Program-made: the position numbers and the translations under genes
Shown here: positions 26,056-35,171 of the stretch, in pieces
Layout of the letters: every line of letters starts with the position of its first letter
Numbering within the stretch: the stretch's first letter is position 1
From: Neobacillus niacini
GTDB lineage: Bacteria; Bacillota; Bacilli; Bacillales; Cytobacillaceae
NCBI RefSeq assembly: GCF_019749295.1
Contig: NZ_JACWFG010000013.1
Coordinates: forward strand, 62,001-126,000
Direction of reading: 5' to 3'
Length of the DNA stretch: 64,000 nucleotides
The notes under the pieces: generated by a model
Database searches by the model: none
What the model saw: the letters and a program-made list of their open reading frames with translations, nothing else
What the model was told of the DNA's origin: nothing

Positions 26056-26991
26056 ATGAAGAAGAACTATCTTTACTTATTGTTAATATCCATGATGGCC
26101 ATTTGGGGTTTTAATGTTATTGCTGTCAAAATTGTCGTCACTGAATTTCCACCGGTTACGATCACAGCATTACGCATTTTTATTGCGTTTCTTGCACTAG
26201 CACCATTCATTTTCTATAAAAAATTGTATCGTACATTAACCAGGAAAGAATGGTATTACGTTATTGGTATTTCTACTTTTGGTATATTTGGTTTTCAGTA
26301 CTTTATGTCTGTTGGATTGAATTATTCAACTGCAACAAATGCTGGAATTATTCTAGGAGCATCACCTATAGCAACCGCTATTGCAGCAGCGATTTTTCTC
26401 AAGGATAAATTAACCATCCCAAGAGGATTTGGCTTTCTATTAGGTTTTATTGGGGTCACTACTATTATTATGGCAGGAGGCAATGAAGGTTTTTCAATTT
26501 CAATGGGTGACTTGTACCTGTGCATCGCCGTAATTGTTCAGACGATTAGCTTTGTGTTGATCAAAAAGGCTTCAGAAACGCTGAATACTACTTATATGAC
26601 TGGAATGACTCTATTAATAGGGTCAATCATGACAATGATTATTGGATTTTTCAGTGAACCTAATGGAATCTCACAAATACAGGGTGGAAGCAGTTTGGCT
26701 TGGGGCTTATTGGTTTTCTCTGGTTTTGTTGCCACAGGATTAGGCTACTTAATAGTGAATTCAGCCATCCAACAGGTTGGTGCTGGGAATTCTGCCATTT
26801 TCCTAAATCTTTCTCCATTCTTCTCCGTGATTTCTGCCTATTTTGTATTACATGAAAGTATTTATCTGTCTCACTGGGCTGGGTTTAGTTTAATCGTAAT
26901 CGGTGTATTATTAGGTGCTGGAATCGGGCAGGCCAAACCTAATAAAGAGAGTACAGTAAGAACCTCAATTACTATTAATCGTGTTCCTTGA
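26056..26991 (+). CDS. EamA/DMT-family transporter
   Basis: 311 residues, ten TM helices in two EamA repeats. The first carries MAIWGFNVIAVKIVVTEFPP at the start and YFMSVGLNYSTATNAGIILGASP; the second has AWGLLVFSGFVATGLGYL and NLSPFFSVISAYFVLHE. The family exports small metabolites such as amino acids. It starts about 50 bases after the carbohydrate operon terminator and is likely a separate unit; GGGG lies at a loose spacing before the ATG. Confidence 0.85.
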   Translation: MKKNYLYLLLISMMAIWGFNVIAVKIVVTEFPPVTITALRIFIAFLALAPFIFYKKLYRTLTRKEWYYVIGISTFGIFGFQYFMSVGLNYSTATNAGIILGASPIATAIAAAIFLKDKLTIPRGFGFLLGFIGVTTIIMAGGNEGFSISMGDLYLCIAVIVQTISFVLIKKASETLNTTYMTGMTLLIGSIMTMIIGFFSEPNGISQIQGGSSLAWGLLVFSGFVATGLGYLIVNSAIQQVGAGNSAIFLNLSPFFSVISAYFVLHESIYLSHWAGFSLIVIGVLLGAGIGQAKPNKESTVRTSITINRVP

Positions 26992-27008
26992 AAAAATTAT
27001 CTATTGTA

Positions 27009-27037
27009 TTGAATTCTCTTCCGTGATATTATATAAA
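27009..27037 (+). promoter_or_regulatory. Promoter upstream of the DUF2294 gene
   Basis: TTGAAT (27009-27014), 17-base spacer, TATAAA (27032-27037). Confidence 0.5.
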
Positions 27038-27096
27038 ATAAATTGTGGGAAAATTGCAAAAATACTAAATTTATAGAGACTGGCTTTTTAATACGA

Positions 27097-27113
27097 GACA
27101 GCGATCCTGTTAA
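27097..27113 (+). repeat. 17-bp motif, copy 1, before the DUF2294 gene
   Basis: GACAGCGATCCTGTTAA. It contains a short dyad ACAG...CTGT and recurs with one change at 27574-27590 before the formate dehydrogenase gene, so each transcription unit of the locus has one copy in its leader. Confidence 0.6.
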
Positions 27114-27163
27114 TCGGTTAAAGTGGTTTAGTTTAAATAGAAGTAATTAGTAAGTGGAATGGG

Positions 27164-27538
27164 ATGAATGATACAGTGAATAAATATGAAGCAGAATTTA
27201 GTAATATCGTTCGTGCATACCGAAAACGTCATATGGGAAAAGGACCAAGCCAGGTGAGAACGACCTTTTGTAATTGCTGGGCGATTTGTGAATTAGAAGG
27301 AAATTTATCACCCATTGAGAAATTTATTGCAACTACTGATGATGGAAAGCAAATGCTCCGTGCTGCTCGGACAGAAATGGTCAAAGAGATTTATAAGAAA
27401 AACCCTCCTATTGAAATGGAGGAGCTGCTTGGAGCAGGCTTCCTTGAGGTATTTGTTGATATTGATATTGAAGCTGACAGAGGAATGTCCATTTTCGTCT
27501 TTGATCGGGATATTGAACAAAAACATAAAAATTTGTAA
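27164..27538 (+). CDS. DUF2294 family protein
   Basis: 124 residues. YEAEFSNIVRAYRKRHMGKGPSQVRTTF and the ERG/FIATTDDGKQMLRAARTEMV core match DUF2294, a small cytosolic family of unknown function usually found next to formate dehydrogenase or molybdenum genes in Bacilli. Start: ATG at 27164, AATGGGAT upstream is a weak ribosome site. Followed by a second copy of the 17-bp motif, a terminator and fdhF. Confidence 0.75.
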   Translation: MNDTVNKYEAEFSNIVRAYRKRHMGKGPSQVRTTFCNCWAICELEGNLSPIEKFIATTDDGKQMLRAARTEMVKEIYKKNPPIEMEELLGAGFLEVFVDIDIEADRGMSIFVFDRDIEQKHKNL

Positions 27539-27573
27539 CCATAAACTTACTCAATTGTATACTGTTGGTACTT

Positions 27574-27590
27574 GACAGCGAACCTGTTAA
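27574..27590 (+). repeat. 17-bp motif, copy 2, before the formate dehydrogenase gene
   Basis: GACAGCGAACCTGTTAA, one base different from the copy at 27097-27113, immediately before the terminator at 27596-27647. Confidence 0.6.
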
Positions 27591-27595
27591 AGACT

Positions 27596-27647
27596 AACCA
27601 CCACGGAGAATACCCTTACTTAAGGGGCTCCTTGGTGGTTTTTTTAT
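27596..27647 (+). terminator. Terminator/attenuator ahead of fdhF
   Basis: AACCACC (27596-27602) with GGTGGTT (27634-27640), an inner arm GGAG/CTCC and a further CCCTT/AAGGGG arm, then a T run to 27647. It may end the DUF2294 transcript or act as an attenuator in the fdhF leader. Confidence 0.8.
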
Positions 27648-27686
27648 TGTATTATAAAACTCGAAAAACTAGAGGGGGAATTATAA

Positions 27687-30044
27687 GTGGGAAAAACACT
27701 TCATCCAGGTCGACAAAAAAAGGCAAAATTGCCTGCACCTGAACATTGGGTAAGTCCAATCCCTTTCGGACTAGGAAAGATAAAGCCAAAACATATTCGA
27801 GATACTATGAAAATCGCTTGGGATAATCGCGATAATTTAGGCTATGCCACGAATATTATTACAAAAGGTGTATGTGACGGCTGTGCACTTGGAGTGTCTG
27901 GTTTATATGATCAGACATTAGAGGGACCTCATATTTGTACCACTCGTATGAATGTACTTAGGCTAAATACAATGCCTGCCATTAAGCGTGAGATACTTCA
28001 TGCTGATATTGATGAGCTAAGAAAATATGATAGCTCTGAGCTTCGTAAGCTTGGGCGTATTCCCTATCCGATGATTCGCAGAAAAGGAGAACGGACTTTT
28101 ACTAGGATTAGTTGGGATGAAGCGATGAATCTCATAGCGGATAAAATGAAGAAGTTGAACCCAAAGCAATATTCGTTTTATTTAACGGCACGTGGAATTA
28201 CCAATGAAAGCTATTACGTTGCCGGTAAGGTAGCACGTTTTCTTGGGACCAATCATATTGATAATGCTTCCCGTATTTGCCATGCTCCTAGTAAGACAGC
28301 TTTAAAACGTTCAATTGGTGTAGGAGCTTCTACCTCAAATTATTTGGATTGGATTGGAACAGATGTCTTGTTGTTTTGGGGGAGTGTTGCTTCAAATTCT
28401 TCACCTGTATCATCGAAATACATGCTAGAAGCAAAGAAGAAGGGGACGAAAATTATCGTTGTAAACCCTTACCGTGAGCCGGCCATGGATAAATATTGGA
28501 TTCCCTCCAATCCTGAATCTGCCTTATTCGGAACGAAAATTGCCGATGATTTCTATCAGGTTAATATCGGCGGAGATATTGCCTTTATGCATGGGATTAT
28601 GAAGCATTGGTTTGATTTGGAAGGAAGAGCCTATGGATCAGCGATTAACCATGAGTTTGTTCAAGACCATGTGTATGGTTATGAGGATTTAAAGAGAAAG
28701 GTCGAGGAGCAAAGCTGGGAAGAAATTATTGAATCATCTGGTGTTTCAAAAAATCGAATCATTCAATTAGCAGAGCTCCTAGCCACTAGTAAAAACGCTG
28801 TGTATTCATGGGCACTTGGACTAACGATGCACTCTTTTGCAACAGATAACATCTCACAAGTGGCAAATTTGGCATTGCTTCGCGGCCACTTAGGGCGTAA
28901 ACACGCTGGGCTTATGCCCTTCCGCGGACATTCCAGTGTACAAGGGAGCGGCGAAATGGGAGCAGATCCATTCGTGCTGCCTGGCGGTGGCTGGGATGCC
29001 AAGAATGTGGAAAGGATAGCAAAACTATGGGGATTTGAACTTCCTAAATGGCAGGGAGATATCGTTGGTGTAACCTTGGAAAACATTGTCCTTCCAGAAG
29101 ACCATGAACGGAAAGTGAAGTTATATTATCTATCTGGCGGTAACTTCTTAGAAACGATGCCAGACCCAGATTTCATTGAGTATGCCTTATCAGAGCTTGA
29201 TGTTCGGGTACACCAAGATATTATTCTAAATACCTCAACATTAGTCGATGCCAAAGAAGCGGTAATCATACTTCCAGCTAAAACACGGTATGAACAGGAA
29301 GATGGCGGGACCAGCACCTCCACAGAAAGGATGGTCTACTACTCTCCTGAAATACCAGGGAACAAAAACAAAATCGAAGAAGCGCGTACTGAATGGAAAA
29401 TATATATTGACCTTGCAAAGCGTGTAAAACCAAAGACTGCTCACTTGGTTGATTTTGCCGATGGATTTGCCATTCGTGATGAGATTGCGAAAGCAAACCC
29501 TGATTACGATGGAATTCAACACTTGAAAAAGCAAGGCGATGTATTCCAGTGGGGCGGTGCATGGTTATGTGAAGATGGAATTTGTCCAACACCAGATGGC
29601 AGGGCAAACTTAATTCCAGTTGAAATTCCAGATTTAAATAAAAAGCCAGAGCAGTTTGTCATTACATCGCGTCGGGGCAAACAATTTAATTCGATGGTTT
29701 ATAAAGAAGTGGATCCATTAAACGGCGCAGGACGCTATGACGTATTAATGAGCCCCGTAGATGGACAAAAATTAAGCATTGCAGAGGGAGAAGGAATCGT
29801 TGTATACAACGGATTTGGTGTTTTTCAGGGTAAGGCAAAGTTCGTTGATATTGCGCCTGGGAATTTAGAAGTACACTTTCCTGAAGGTAACTTTTTGCTC
29901 CCACGGGGCAGGTACGAGAAGTTTGCAGGAATACCTGATTACAATATTACTGTAAATGTTGAAAAGGCTGAGCGCTATAACGCTCGTAAAGATACTCAAT
30001 ATGTTGAAAAGCCCGTTGAAGATCTTGAAACCGAAGTTAGCTAA
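27687..30044 (+). CDS. FdhF/YdeP-family molybdopterin oxidoreductase (formate dehydrogenase-like)
   Basis: 785 residues. An N-terminal Cys set CDGCALGVSG with a further Cys in HICTTR is suited to an iron-sulphur cluster. The molybdopterin domains follow: RISWDEAMNLIADKM, TNESYYVAGKVARFLGTNHIDNASRICH and HAGLMPFRGHSSVQGSGEMG, then a C-terminal Moco dinucleotide-binding domain (QFVITSRRGKQFNS onward). This is the long-form FdhF/YdeP family linked to formate oxidation. No in-frame TGA and no selenocysteine signal is apparent, so it is a Cys or Ser enzyme. Start GTG at 27687 with AGAGGGGG upstream. Co-expressed with fdhD. Confidence 0.85.
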   Translation: MGKTLHPGRQKKAKLPAPEHWVSPIPFGLGKIKPKHIRDTMKIAWDNRDNLGYATNIITKGVCDGCALGVSGLYDQTLEGPHICTTRMNVLRLNTMPAIKREILHADIDELRKYDSSELRKLGRIPYPMIRRKGERTFTRISWDEAMNLIADKMKKLNPKQYSFYLTARGITNESYYVAGKVARFLGTNHIDNASRICHAPSKTALKRSIGVGASTSNYLDWIGTDVLLFWGSVASNSSPVSSKYMLEAKKKGTKIIVVNPYREPAMDKYWIPSNPESALFGTKIADDFYQVNIGGDIAFMHGIMKHWFDLEGRAYGSAINHEFVQDHVYGYEDLKRKVEEQSWEEIIESSGVSKNRIIQLAELLATSKNAVYSWALGLTMHSFATDNISQVANLALLRGHLGRKHAGLMPFRGHSSVQGSGEMGADPFVLPGGGWDAKNVERIAKLWGFELPKWQGDIVGVTLENIVLPEDHERKVKLYYLSGGNFLETMPDPDFIEYALSELDVRVHQDIILNTSTLVDAKEAVIILPAKTRYEQEDGGTSTSTERMVYYSPEIPGNKNKIEEARTEWKIYIDLAKRVKPKTAHLVDFADGFAIRDEIAKANPDYDGIQHLKKQGDVFQWGGAWLCEDGICPTPDGRANLIPVEIPDLNKKPEQFVITSRRGKQFNSMVYKEVDPLNGAGRYDVLMSPVDGQKLSIAEGEGIVVYNGFGVFQGKAKFVDIAPGNLEVHFPEGNFLLPRGRYEKFAGIPDYNITVNVEKAERYNARKDTQYVEKPVEDLETEVS

Positions 30045-30074
30045 TAGGAAAAATATGGAGAGGGGGGGACGCTA

Positions 30075-30893
30075 TTGTTTAAGGAAATTACAACTTCGCA
30101 AAACATTGTCAGATATAATGGACAGAGCTTTTTCGAGGAAGAGGATGACATTGCAGTTGAATCGGCTTTAACCATTATTCTAGATGGTAATGAGTTTGCT
30201 ACCATGGTTTGTACTCCATCTGATTTGACCGAATTAGTGGTCGGTTTCCTTGCATCAGAGGGTGTTATTCGCTTTTATCGAGACATTGAATCCCTCTACA
30301 TCGATGAAGAAAAGGGATTCGCCTATGTTGAACTTGTGAATAAACACTGTATTCAAAAGGAGTTCCACTCAAAGAGATTTATTGGATCTTGCTGCGGAAA
30401 AGGACGGCAATTTTACTTTCATAATGACATGAAGACCGCAAAGACGGTGATGACAAAATTGACCGTTACACCAGAACAATGTCGCGAGTTGATAAATAAA
30501 ATGCAGGAAAACTCCTCACATTTCCAACAAACTGGCGGTGTGCACAATGCTGCGTTATGTACAAGAGATGGAATCGTTGTTTCTAGAACAGATATCGGCC
30601 GGCATAATGCCCTAGATAAACTATTTGGTTTTTGTATTATCAATCGAATTCCATTAAAGGATAAAATCATTGCCTTTAGTGGCCGGATTTCTTCAGAGGT
30701 TTTATTAAAGGCTTCAAAGATTGGTGTCGGAATTATTCTCTCAAAATCTGCACCAACCAATCTAGCCTTAGATTTGGCAGAGGAACTTGGTATTACGGCC
30801 GTCGGTTTCATCCGAGGAAACGGATTCAATGTATATACACATCAGCAAAGGATTCAAGGGATTGAATATAATCGGTCATCTTCTGTGTTATAA
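30075..30893 (+). CDS. fdhD: Formate dehydrogenase accessory sulfurtransferase FdhD
   Basis: 272 residues. The active-site loop SCCGKGRQ supplies the Cys pair that carries sulphur from a cysteine desulfurase to the molybdenum cofactor of formate dehydrogenase. QTGGVHNAALCTRDGIVVSRTDIGRHNALDKL is the family signature. TTG start at 30075 is supported by an AGAGGGGGG run. It lies 30 bases behind the formate dehydrogenase gene and closes the operon. The window holds no moaA/mobB genes, so cofactor synthesis is encoded elsewhere. Confidence 0.9.
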   Translation: MFKEITTSQNIVRYNGQSFFEEEDDIAVESALTIILDGNEFATMVCTPSDLTELVVGFLASEGVIRFYRDIESLYIDEEKGFAYVELVNKHCIQKEFHSKRFIGSCCGKGRQFYFHNDMKTAKTVMTKLTVTPEQCRELINKMQENSSHFQQTGGVHNAALCTRDGIVVSRTDIGRHNALDKLFGFCIINRIPLKDKIIAFSGRISSEVLLKASKIGVGIILSKSAPTNLALDLAEELGITAVGFIRGNGFNVYTHQQRIQGIEYNRSSSVL

Positions 30894-31004
30894 GTAATTT
30901 TCCATATTATTTTTAATATATGGATGGTACTTTTATATCCTTTAATAGAAAAATTTCGTCATCCCTAATTGATAAAAGAATTATAAATTTATCCATAGAC
31001 ATAC

Positions 31005-31034
31005 AGACCTCTATATTTTCATAGGGGTCTTTTT
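31005..31034 (+). terminator. Terminator of the formate dehydrogenase operon
   Basis: AGACCTCTAT (31005-31014) pairs with ATAGGGGTCT (31021-31030) with one G-U pair, then TTTTT. Confidence 0.8.
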
Positions 31035-31106
31035 GCTAACTATAAAAATAATTAAATAGGAATATAGCATGTGAATTTTTGCTATTTATTAAATATTGAA
31101 ACTTTT

Positions 31107-31135
31107 TTGTAATCTAGCCGTAATAAAACTATAGG
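31107..31135 (+). promoter_or_regulatory. Candidate promoter of hflKC
   Basis: TTGTAA (31107-31112), 17-base spacer, TATAGG (31130-31135), 24 bases before the hflK start. Confidence 0.4.
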
Positions 31136-31158
31136 CACACAGAGAGAGGGGAGACAAA

Positions 31159-32124
31159 ATGGTAAATCTAAAAAAGATATATACAACTGTTGGACTTATT
31201 TTTTTAGCAGCAATCGTCGTAATTGTTGGTTTCACCACTTGGTATACCGTCGATGAAAGTGAGCAAGCCGTTATTATTACTTTTGGTAAGGTTGAAGAGG
31301 GGGTAACGGAACCGGGGTTACACTTTAAGCTTCCATGGCCGATTCAATCCGTTGAAACGCTATCGAAGGAAACATTTAGTCTGCAATTTGGTTATGAAGA
31401 AAAAGATGGGCAAGTAAAAGAGTTTCCAAATGAAACGAAAATGATTACGGGTGATGAAAATATCGTGTTAGCGGATTTAGTCGTCCAATGGAAAATAACC
31501 GATCCTTCTAAATATTTGTTTAATTCCGAGGATCCAGAAGAAATCTTGTTTGATTCTACATCTGCATCCTTAAGAAGTATTATCGGCAGTTCGAAAATTG
31601 ATGATGCTCTTACCTCTGGAAAGGCTGAAATTGAAGCAGAGGTACGGGATTTGTTATCCACATTGGTAGAAAAATACGATATTGGGATTTCGATCCTAGC
31701 TGTCAAGCTGCAGGATGTAGAGTTGCCGAATGAAGAGGTCAGAAAGGCATTTACAAATGTAACAGATGCACGTGAAACGATGAACACAAAGATTAATGAG
31801 GCAGGGAAATATCGAAACAAACGGACCAACGAAGCTAAAGGTGAAGTGGCTGCACTCAAGTCAAAAGCCCAAGGTGATAAAGCAGCAAGGATAGAAACGG
31901 CAAGAGGGGATGTTTCCGTATTCAATAAGCTCTATGCTGAATATGCTACGAATCCTGAAATTACACGTGAACGACTCATTTTAGAAACACTTGAACAGGT
32001 TCTCCCTAACGCTGAAATCTATATCATGAACGATAATGGAGATACGTTAAAATATTTCCCAATCAGACCTTTGGAGAATCAACAGCCTAAGGCAAATGAG
32101 GAAGGAAGTGAAAAAAATGAGTAA
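31159..32124 (+). CDS. hflK: HflK-like SPFH-domain membrane protein
   Basis: 321 residues. One N-terminal TM helix (about 8-28) and an SPFH/band 7 domain with DESEQAVIITFGKVEEGVTEPGLHFKLPWPIQSVE, followed by a charged helical coiled-coil region ending NEAKGEVAALKSKAQGDKAARIE. HflK and HflC form a large cage around the FtsH protease in the membrane and tune its access to substrates. It overlaps the next gene by 8 bases. Ribosome site AGAGAGGGGAG. Confidence 0.85.
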   Translation: MVNLKKIYTTVGLIFLAAIVVIVGFTTWYTVDESEQAVIITFGKVEEGVTEPGLHFKLPWPIQSVETLSKETFSLQFGYEEKDGQVKEFPNETKMITGDENIVLADLVVQWKITDPSKYLFNSEDPEEILFDSTSASLRSIIGSSKIDDALTSGKAEIEAEVRDLLSTLVEKYDIGISILAVKLQDVELPNEEVRKAFTNVTDARETMNTKINEAGKYRNKRTNEAKGEVAALKSKAQGDKAARIETARGDVSVFNKLYAEYATNPEITRERLILETLEQVLPNAEIYIMNDNGDTLKYFPIRPLENQQPKANEEGSEKNE

Positions 32125-33049
32125 TGATAATGTAGTCAATATCGAAGGCCGTGCTCCCAAATTCAATTTGAAAAACTACACAAAAATAGGCAGCATTTTC
32201 GTTATCGTCATCATCCTTTTAGCTGTATTTATTGCAAATCTCATCGTTGTTAAAGAAGGCGAATATAAAGTAATTCGTCAGTTTGGAGAAGTGGTACGGA
32301 TAGTGAAAACCCCTGGTTTAACTTATAAAGTTCCGTTCATTCAAAGTGTCTCAACGCTGCCGAAATACCAAATGACATATGATGTGAATGAAGCTGAAAT
32401 TAACACCAAGGACAAAAAAAGGATGCTCATTGACAACTATGCTATATGGAGAATTGAAGATCCGAAAAAGATGATTACCAATGCAAGAACCGTTGAAAAA
32501 GCAGAATCCCGTATGGAGGAATTTATTTACTCTGTTGTTCGTTCAGAGCTTGGTCAATTAAACTATGATGAAATCATAAATGATGAGAAATCTTCACGTG
32601 GTTCTTTAAATGATCGGATTACTGAAAAGGTGAATGACCTCCTTGGAAAAGATAATTATGGTATTGTGGTTACTGACGTGAGGATGAAACGGACCGATCT
32701 ACCTAAGGAGAATGAACAGTCCGTATTCACGAGAATGATTTCGGAACGAGAATCGAAAGCACAGGAATATTTGTCTATGGGTGATGCTGAAAAGAATAGA
32801 ATTGAAGCCGATACGGATCGCGAAGTGCAGGAGTTGCTGGCAAAAGCAAAAGCGGAAGCAGAAGTTATCCGTGCTGAAGGGGAAGCGGAAGCAGCTAGAA
32901 TCTATAATGAGGCATTCTCAAAAGATCCAACCTTTTATTCCATGTACCGTACTTTAGAATCTTATAAAAAGACGATTAATGACAAGAGTGTTATCGTTCT
33001 GCCATCAGATTCGCCATATGCACGTTTGTTGATGGGGTATACGGATTAA
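32117..33049 (+). CDS. hflC: HflC-like SPFH-domain membrane protein
   Basis: About 310 residues, start at ATG 32117 preceded by GAGGAAGGAAG; an earlier in-frame ATG at 32096 would lie deeper in hflK. One TM helix near residues 23-45, then band 7 domain with VVKEGEYKVIRQFGEVVRIVKTPGLTYKVPF and the long C-terminal helix (EAEVIRAEGEAEAARIYNEAF). Partner of HflK in the FtsH-modulating complex. Followed by weak hairpins at 33068-33098 and 33126-33141. Confidence 0.85.
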   Translation: MSNDNVVNIEGRAPKFNLKNYTKIGSIFVIVIILLAVFIANLIVVKEGEYKVIRQFGEVVRIVKTPGLTYKVPFIQSVSTLPKYQMTYDVNEAEINTKDKKRMLIDNYAIWRIEDPKKMITNARTVEKAESRMEEFIYSVVRSELGQLNYDEIINDEKSSRGSLNDRITEKVNDLLGKDNYGIVVTDVRMKRTDLPKENEQSVFTRMISERESKAQEYLSMGDAEKNRIEADTDREVQELLAKAKAEAEVIRAEGEAEAARIYNEAFSKDPTFYSMYRTLESYKKTINDKSVIVLPSDSPYARLLMGYTD

Positions 33050-33067
33050 CGTTTAAATGAATGGAAG

Positions 33068-33098
33068 TGCCCTGCTATTGCTTTGGCGTAGTAGGGCA
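33068..33098 (+). terminator. Hairpin after hflC
   Basis: TGCCCTGCTA (33068-33077) pairs with TAGTAGGGCA (33089-33098), 10 bp with a G-U pair, without a true U tail. A second small hairpin AGGCAG/CTGCCT at 33126-33141 is followed by ATTTTT. Confidence 0.5.
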
Positions 33099-33288
33099 TA
33101 TCTGTTTCTACCGTTCATCTGCTAGAGGCAGCAAACTGCCTGTCATTAATTTTTACAAGACAGAGATTCATTCAACCATTTAATGAGCATTGTTATAGAG
33201 ATATGGCAATCCCATAAAAAGTGAGCTATTGTAAAGTAATTAAAGGAAAGTAGACATTCTAGTTTAAATACATAGGAGGATAAATTAA

Positions 33289-33735
33289 ATGAAGGTAAGT
33301 ATTTTACAACCTAGCAATCACGAGGATATGAAGAAGCTATTTTTAGATGTATTTTCAAATGACCCTTGGTTTGATAAGTGGAATAGCAACCAATTAGACT
33401 TATATATGAAAGATTTAACAGAGAATAATAACTCGCTGTCACTCGCTTTATTTGATGAAAAAGAAGAGCTAATTGGCTGTTCATTAGGATATATTTTTAA
33501 CTGGTGGGAAGGCCGGGAATATTTTATTAAGGAATTCTTTATTTCTAGAAAAAAGCAAAGCCAAGGGGCAGGTAGTACTTTTCTTACATTAATAAAAGAA
33601 AGATTAAGAGTTGAAGATGTTCAGCATATAACATTAGCGACTGAAAAGGATGTCCCAGCTTATCATTTTTATCAAAAAAATGGATTTTCAGTATCGGAAA
33701 AATCAGCGTTTTTAGTTAAAAGAGTCTCAGAATAA
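33289..33735 (+). CDS. GNAT-family N-acetyltransferase
   Basis: 148 residues. The acetyl-CoA-binding part shows as IKEFFISRKKQSQGAGSTFLTLIKERL (degenerate Q/RxxGxG/A), followed by ITLATEKDVPAYHFYQKNGF. Substrate not readable. Start supported by AGGAGGA. Single-gene unit. Confidence 0.85.
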   Translation: MKVSILQPSNHEDMKKLFLDVFSNDPWFDKWNSNQLDLYMKDLTENNNSLSLALFDEKEELIGCSLGYIFNWWEGREYFIKEFFISRKKQSQGAGSTFLTLIKERLRVEDVQHITLATEKDVPAYHFYQKNGFSVSEKSAFLVKRVSE

Positions 33736-33860
33736 TCAACTCTAAAAGGGTTGAAACGAACACTCCGATAATAAATGAACGGGTTTACTTCTAAGAATTA
33801 ATCATCATTCTTACTATATAATTGAACCATATTATTCATCAGAAAGGGCTGATAACGATA

Positions 33861-34046
33861 ATGAAATTATCTTTTAGCGGATTAAAATATGGAGAACGCA
33901 ATGTGGAACTAAAGTTACTGGTGGATGTACAAAATGATTGGTTTGAGGTAATGCATACCAAGGAAGTGTCTCAAGTAATGAATAAGTCAACTGGTGAATA
34001 TATTCAAGTACAACGAAACACATTGAAATCTGAGGTTGTTTCATAG
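33861..34046 (+). CDS. Small hypothetical protein
   Basis: 61 residues, start at the ATG at 33861 with AAAGGG upstream at a long spacing; an in-frame TTG at 33822 has no ribosome site. It begins MKLSFSGLKYGERN and is rich in charged residues with alternating hydrophobic ones that suggest a small beta fold. I do not recognise the family. A very strong terminator follows. Confidence 0.55.
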   Translation: MKLSFSGLKYGERNVELKLLVDVQNDWFEVMHTKEVSQVMNKSTGEYIQVQRNTLKSEVVS

Positions 34047-34107
34047 GACGAAGATTTTGGGAAGAAAGTAATTAAGCTACGTGGTGCTTTAGTGAAATAA
34101 GATTTAC

Positions 34108-34146
34108 AAAAAGGCTTAGAGTTGAAAATAACTCATAAGCCTTTTT
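34108..34146 (+). terminator. Terminator (AAGGCTTAGAGTT type)
   Basis: AAAAAGGCTTAGAGTT (34108-34123) pairs with AACTCATAAGCCTTTTT (34130-34146). The stem core GGCTTAGAGTT is shared with the terminator at 36167-36203. Confidence 0.85.
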
Positions 34147-34664
34147 GACTGTGACGTATATTGTGATTTGTGTTGTGAAATCTATGTTATTTACTGTGTG
34201 ATTAGGTCTGTGATATGACGTTTTGCACCTCACAAGTAAACCCGTTAATAATTAATCGGGGTGTTTACTTTATTCCCATTAAAAGTGATCAACTTTAATT
34301 AAAATTCAGTATATTGTCATTTTTTCTCTACCTTTCTGAATGTAATAATGATAGATTTAAATTGGCTGGAAATCTTCTAAGTAACACCTAACATCTTTTA
34401 AAAGGGGAGATAAAATTGTATTAGAGTAGACGTGTGTTTTCAATATTAACTGGGTAAAGCAGGTTTATTTTGTTATTGAATAATGAATAAATTCCACAAA
34501 TTAATCGTAAATATCTTCTTTCTTCTACTATATTTAATCTCAAGATTTTTCCCCTCTGCTTTTTTTATCACATTCTTTATTTTTTCACTTTTTAGATTAG
34601 TTGCAGTATATTACAAATTTGCTATTTATTAACGTTTGATAATCGATAAATGGAGGCATTTTTC
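34147..34664. other. AT-rich intergenic region
   Basis: About 500 bases without a gene. It contains a second hairpin with bulge, AAGTAAACCCGTTAAT (34235-34250) against the segment ending GGTGTTTACTT (34270). Otherwise I see only AT-rich sequence with no clear promoter. Confidence 0.5.
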
Positions 34665-35117
34665 ATGGAGGAAACACTAAATAGTATTCTTTCAGAACTA
34701 AAACAATTAAATAAGGAGCAAAAAGATTTATTGATAGGGCAAAAAGAACTAACAAGTCGTATAGAAAATTTAGAAAAAGGTCATAAAAAATTAATGACAT
34801 CTAGTACGAAAAATTTAAATAAGATTCATCAAGAGTTAATAATAGGCCAGCAACAGTTAAAGCTTAAGATTGATAGTATAGAAAAATTAAAAGATCCTTC
34901 ACTTTTGGGGCAAAATGAATTAAAAGAATTAATAATAAAAACGACAGCGTATATGTCTGGAAAACTTTCAGTTTCGGAAAGAATGAAGTTGGAAATCGAA
35001 TGGTTAAATGAAAGTGAGCGGCAAGAGCTTCTGAATAATATTAATGATAAAAATTTTAGAAGTAAGCATAATACATGGTCGGAAGATTGGGATGATGATC
35101 AGTATAATGATTACTAA
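34665..35117 (+). CDS. Coiled-coil protein, paralogue of the next gene
   Basis: 150 residues, predicted mostly helical. N-terminal heptad-like region (LNSILSELKQLNKEQKDLLIGQKELTSRIENLEKG) and a GQNELKELIIKTTAYM segment that recurs in the downstream gene as GQNEIKELIKHTTTFM, so the two are paralogues. The C-terminus is acidic (DWDDDQYNDY). The ATG at 34665 fits TGGAGGC 7 bases upstream better than the ATG at 34650. No known domain recognised; similar Bacillus proteins are annotated only as hypothetical. Confidence 0.6.
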   Translation: MEETLNSILSELKQLNKEQKDLLIGQKELTSRIENLEKGHKKLMTSSTKNLNKIHQELIIGQQQLKLKIDSIEKLKDPSLLGQNELKELIIKTTAYMSGKLSVSERMKLEIEWLNESERQELLNNINDKNFRSKHNTWSEDWDDDQYNDY

Positions 35118-35171
35118 AATAAAAACAATTATGTTGGATCGACCTATATAATAAAAAAGAGGGGTTCATTC

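Noticed and set aside
28763-29607. Minus-strand frames inside the formate dehydrogenase gene
   Set aside because: Shadows of a long conserved gene; composition Ser/Pro/Cys-biased, without start signals.
27687-30044. Selenocysteine formate dehydrogenase
   Set aside because: The frame has no internal TGA, so the enzyme is not a selenoprotein.
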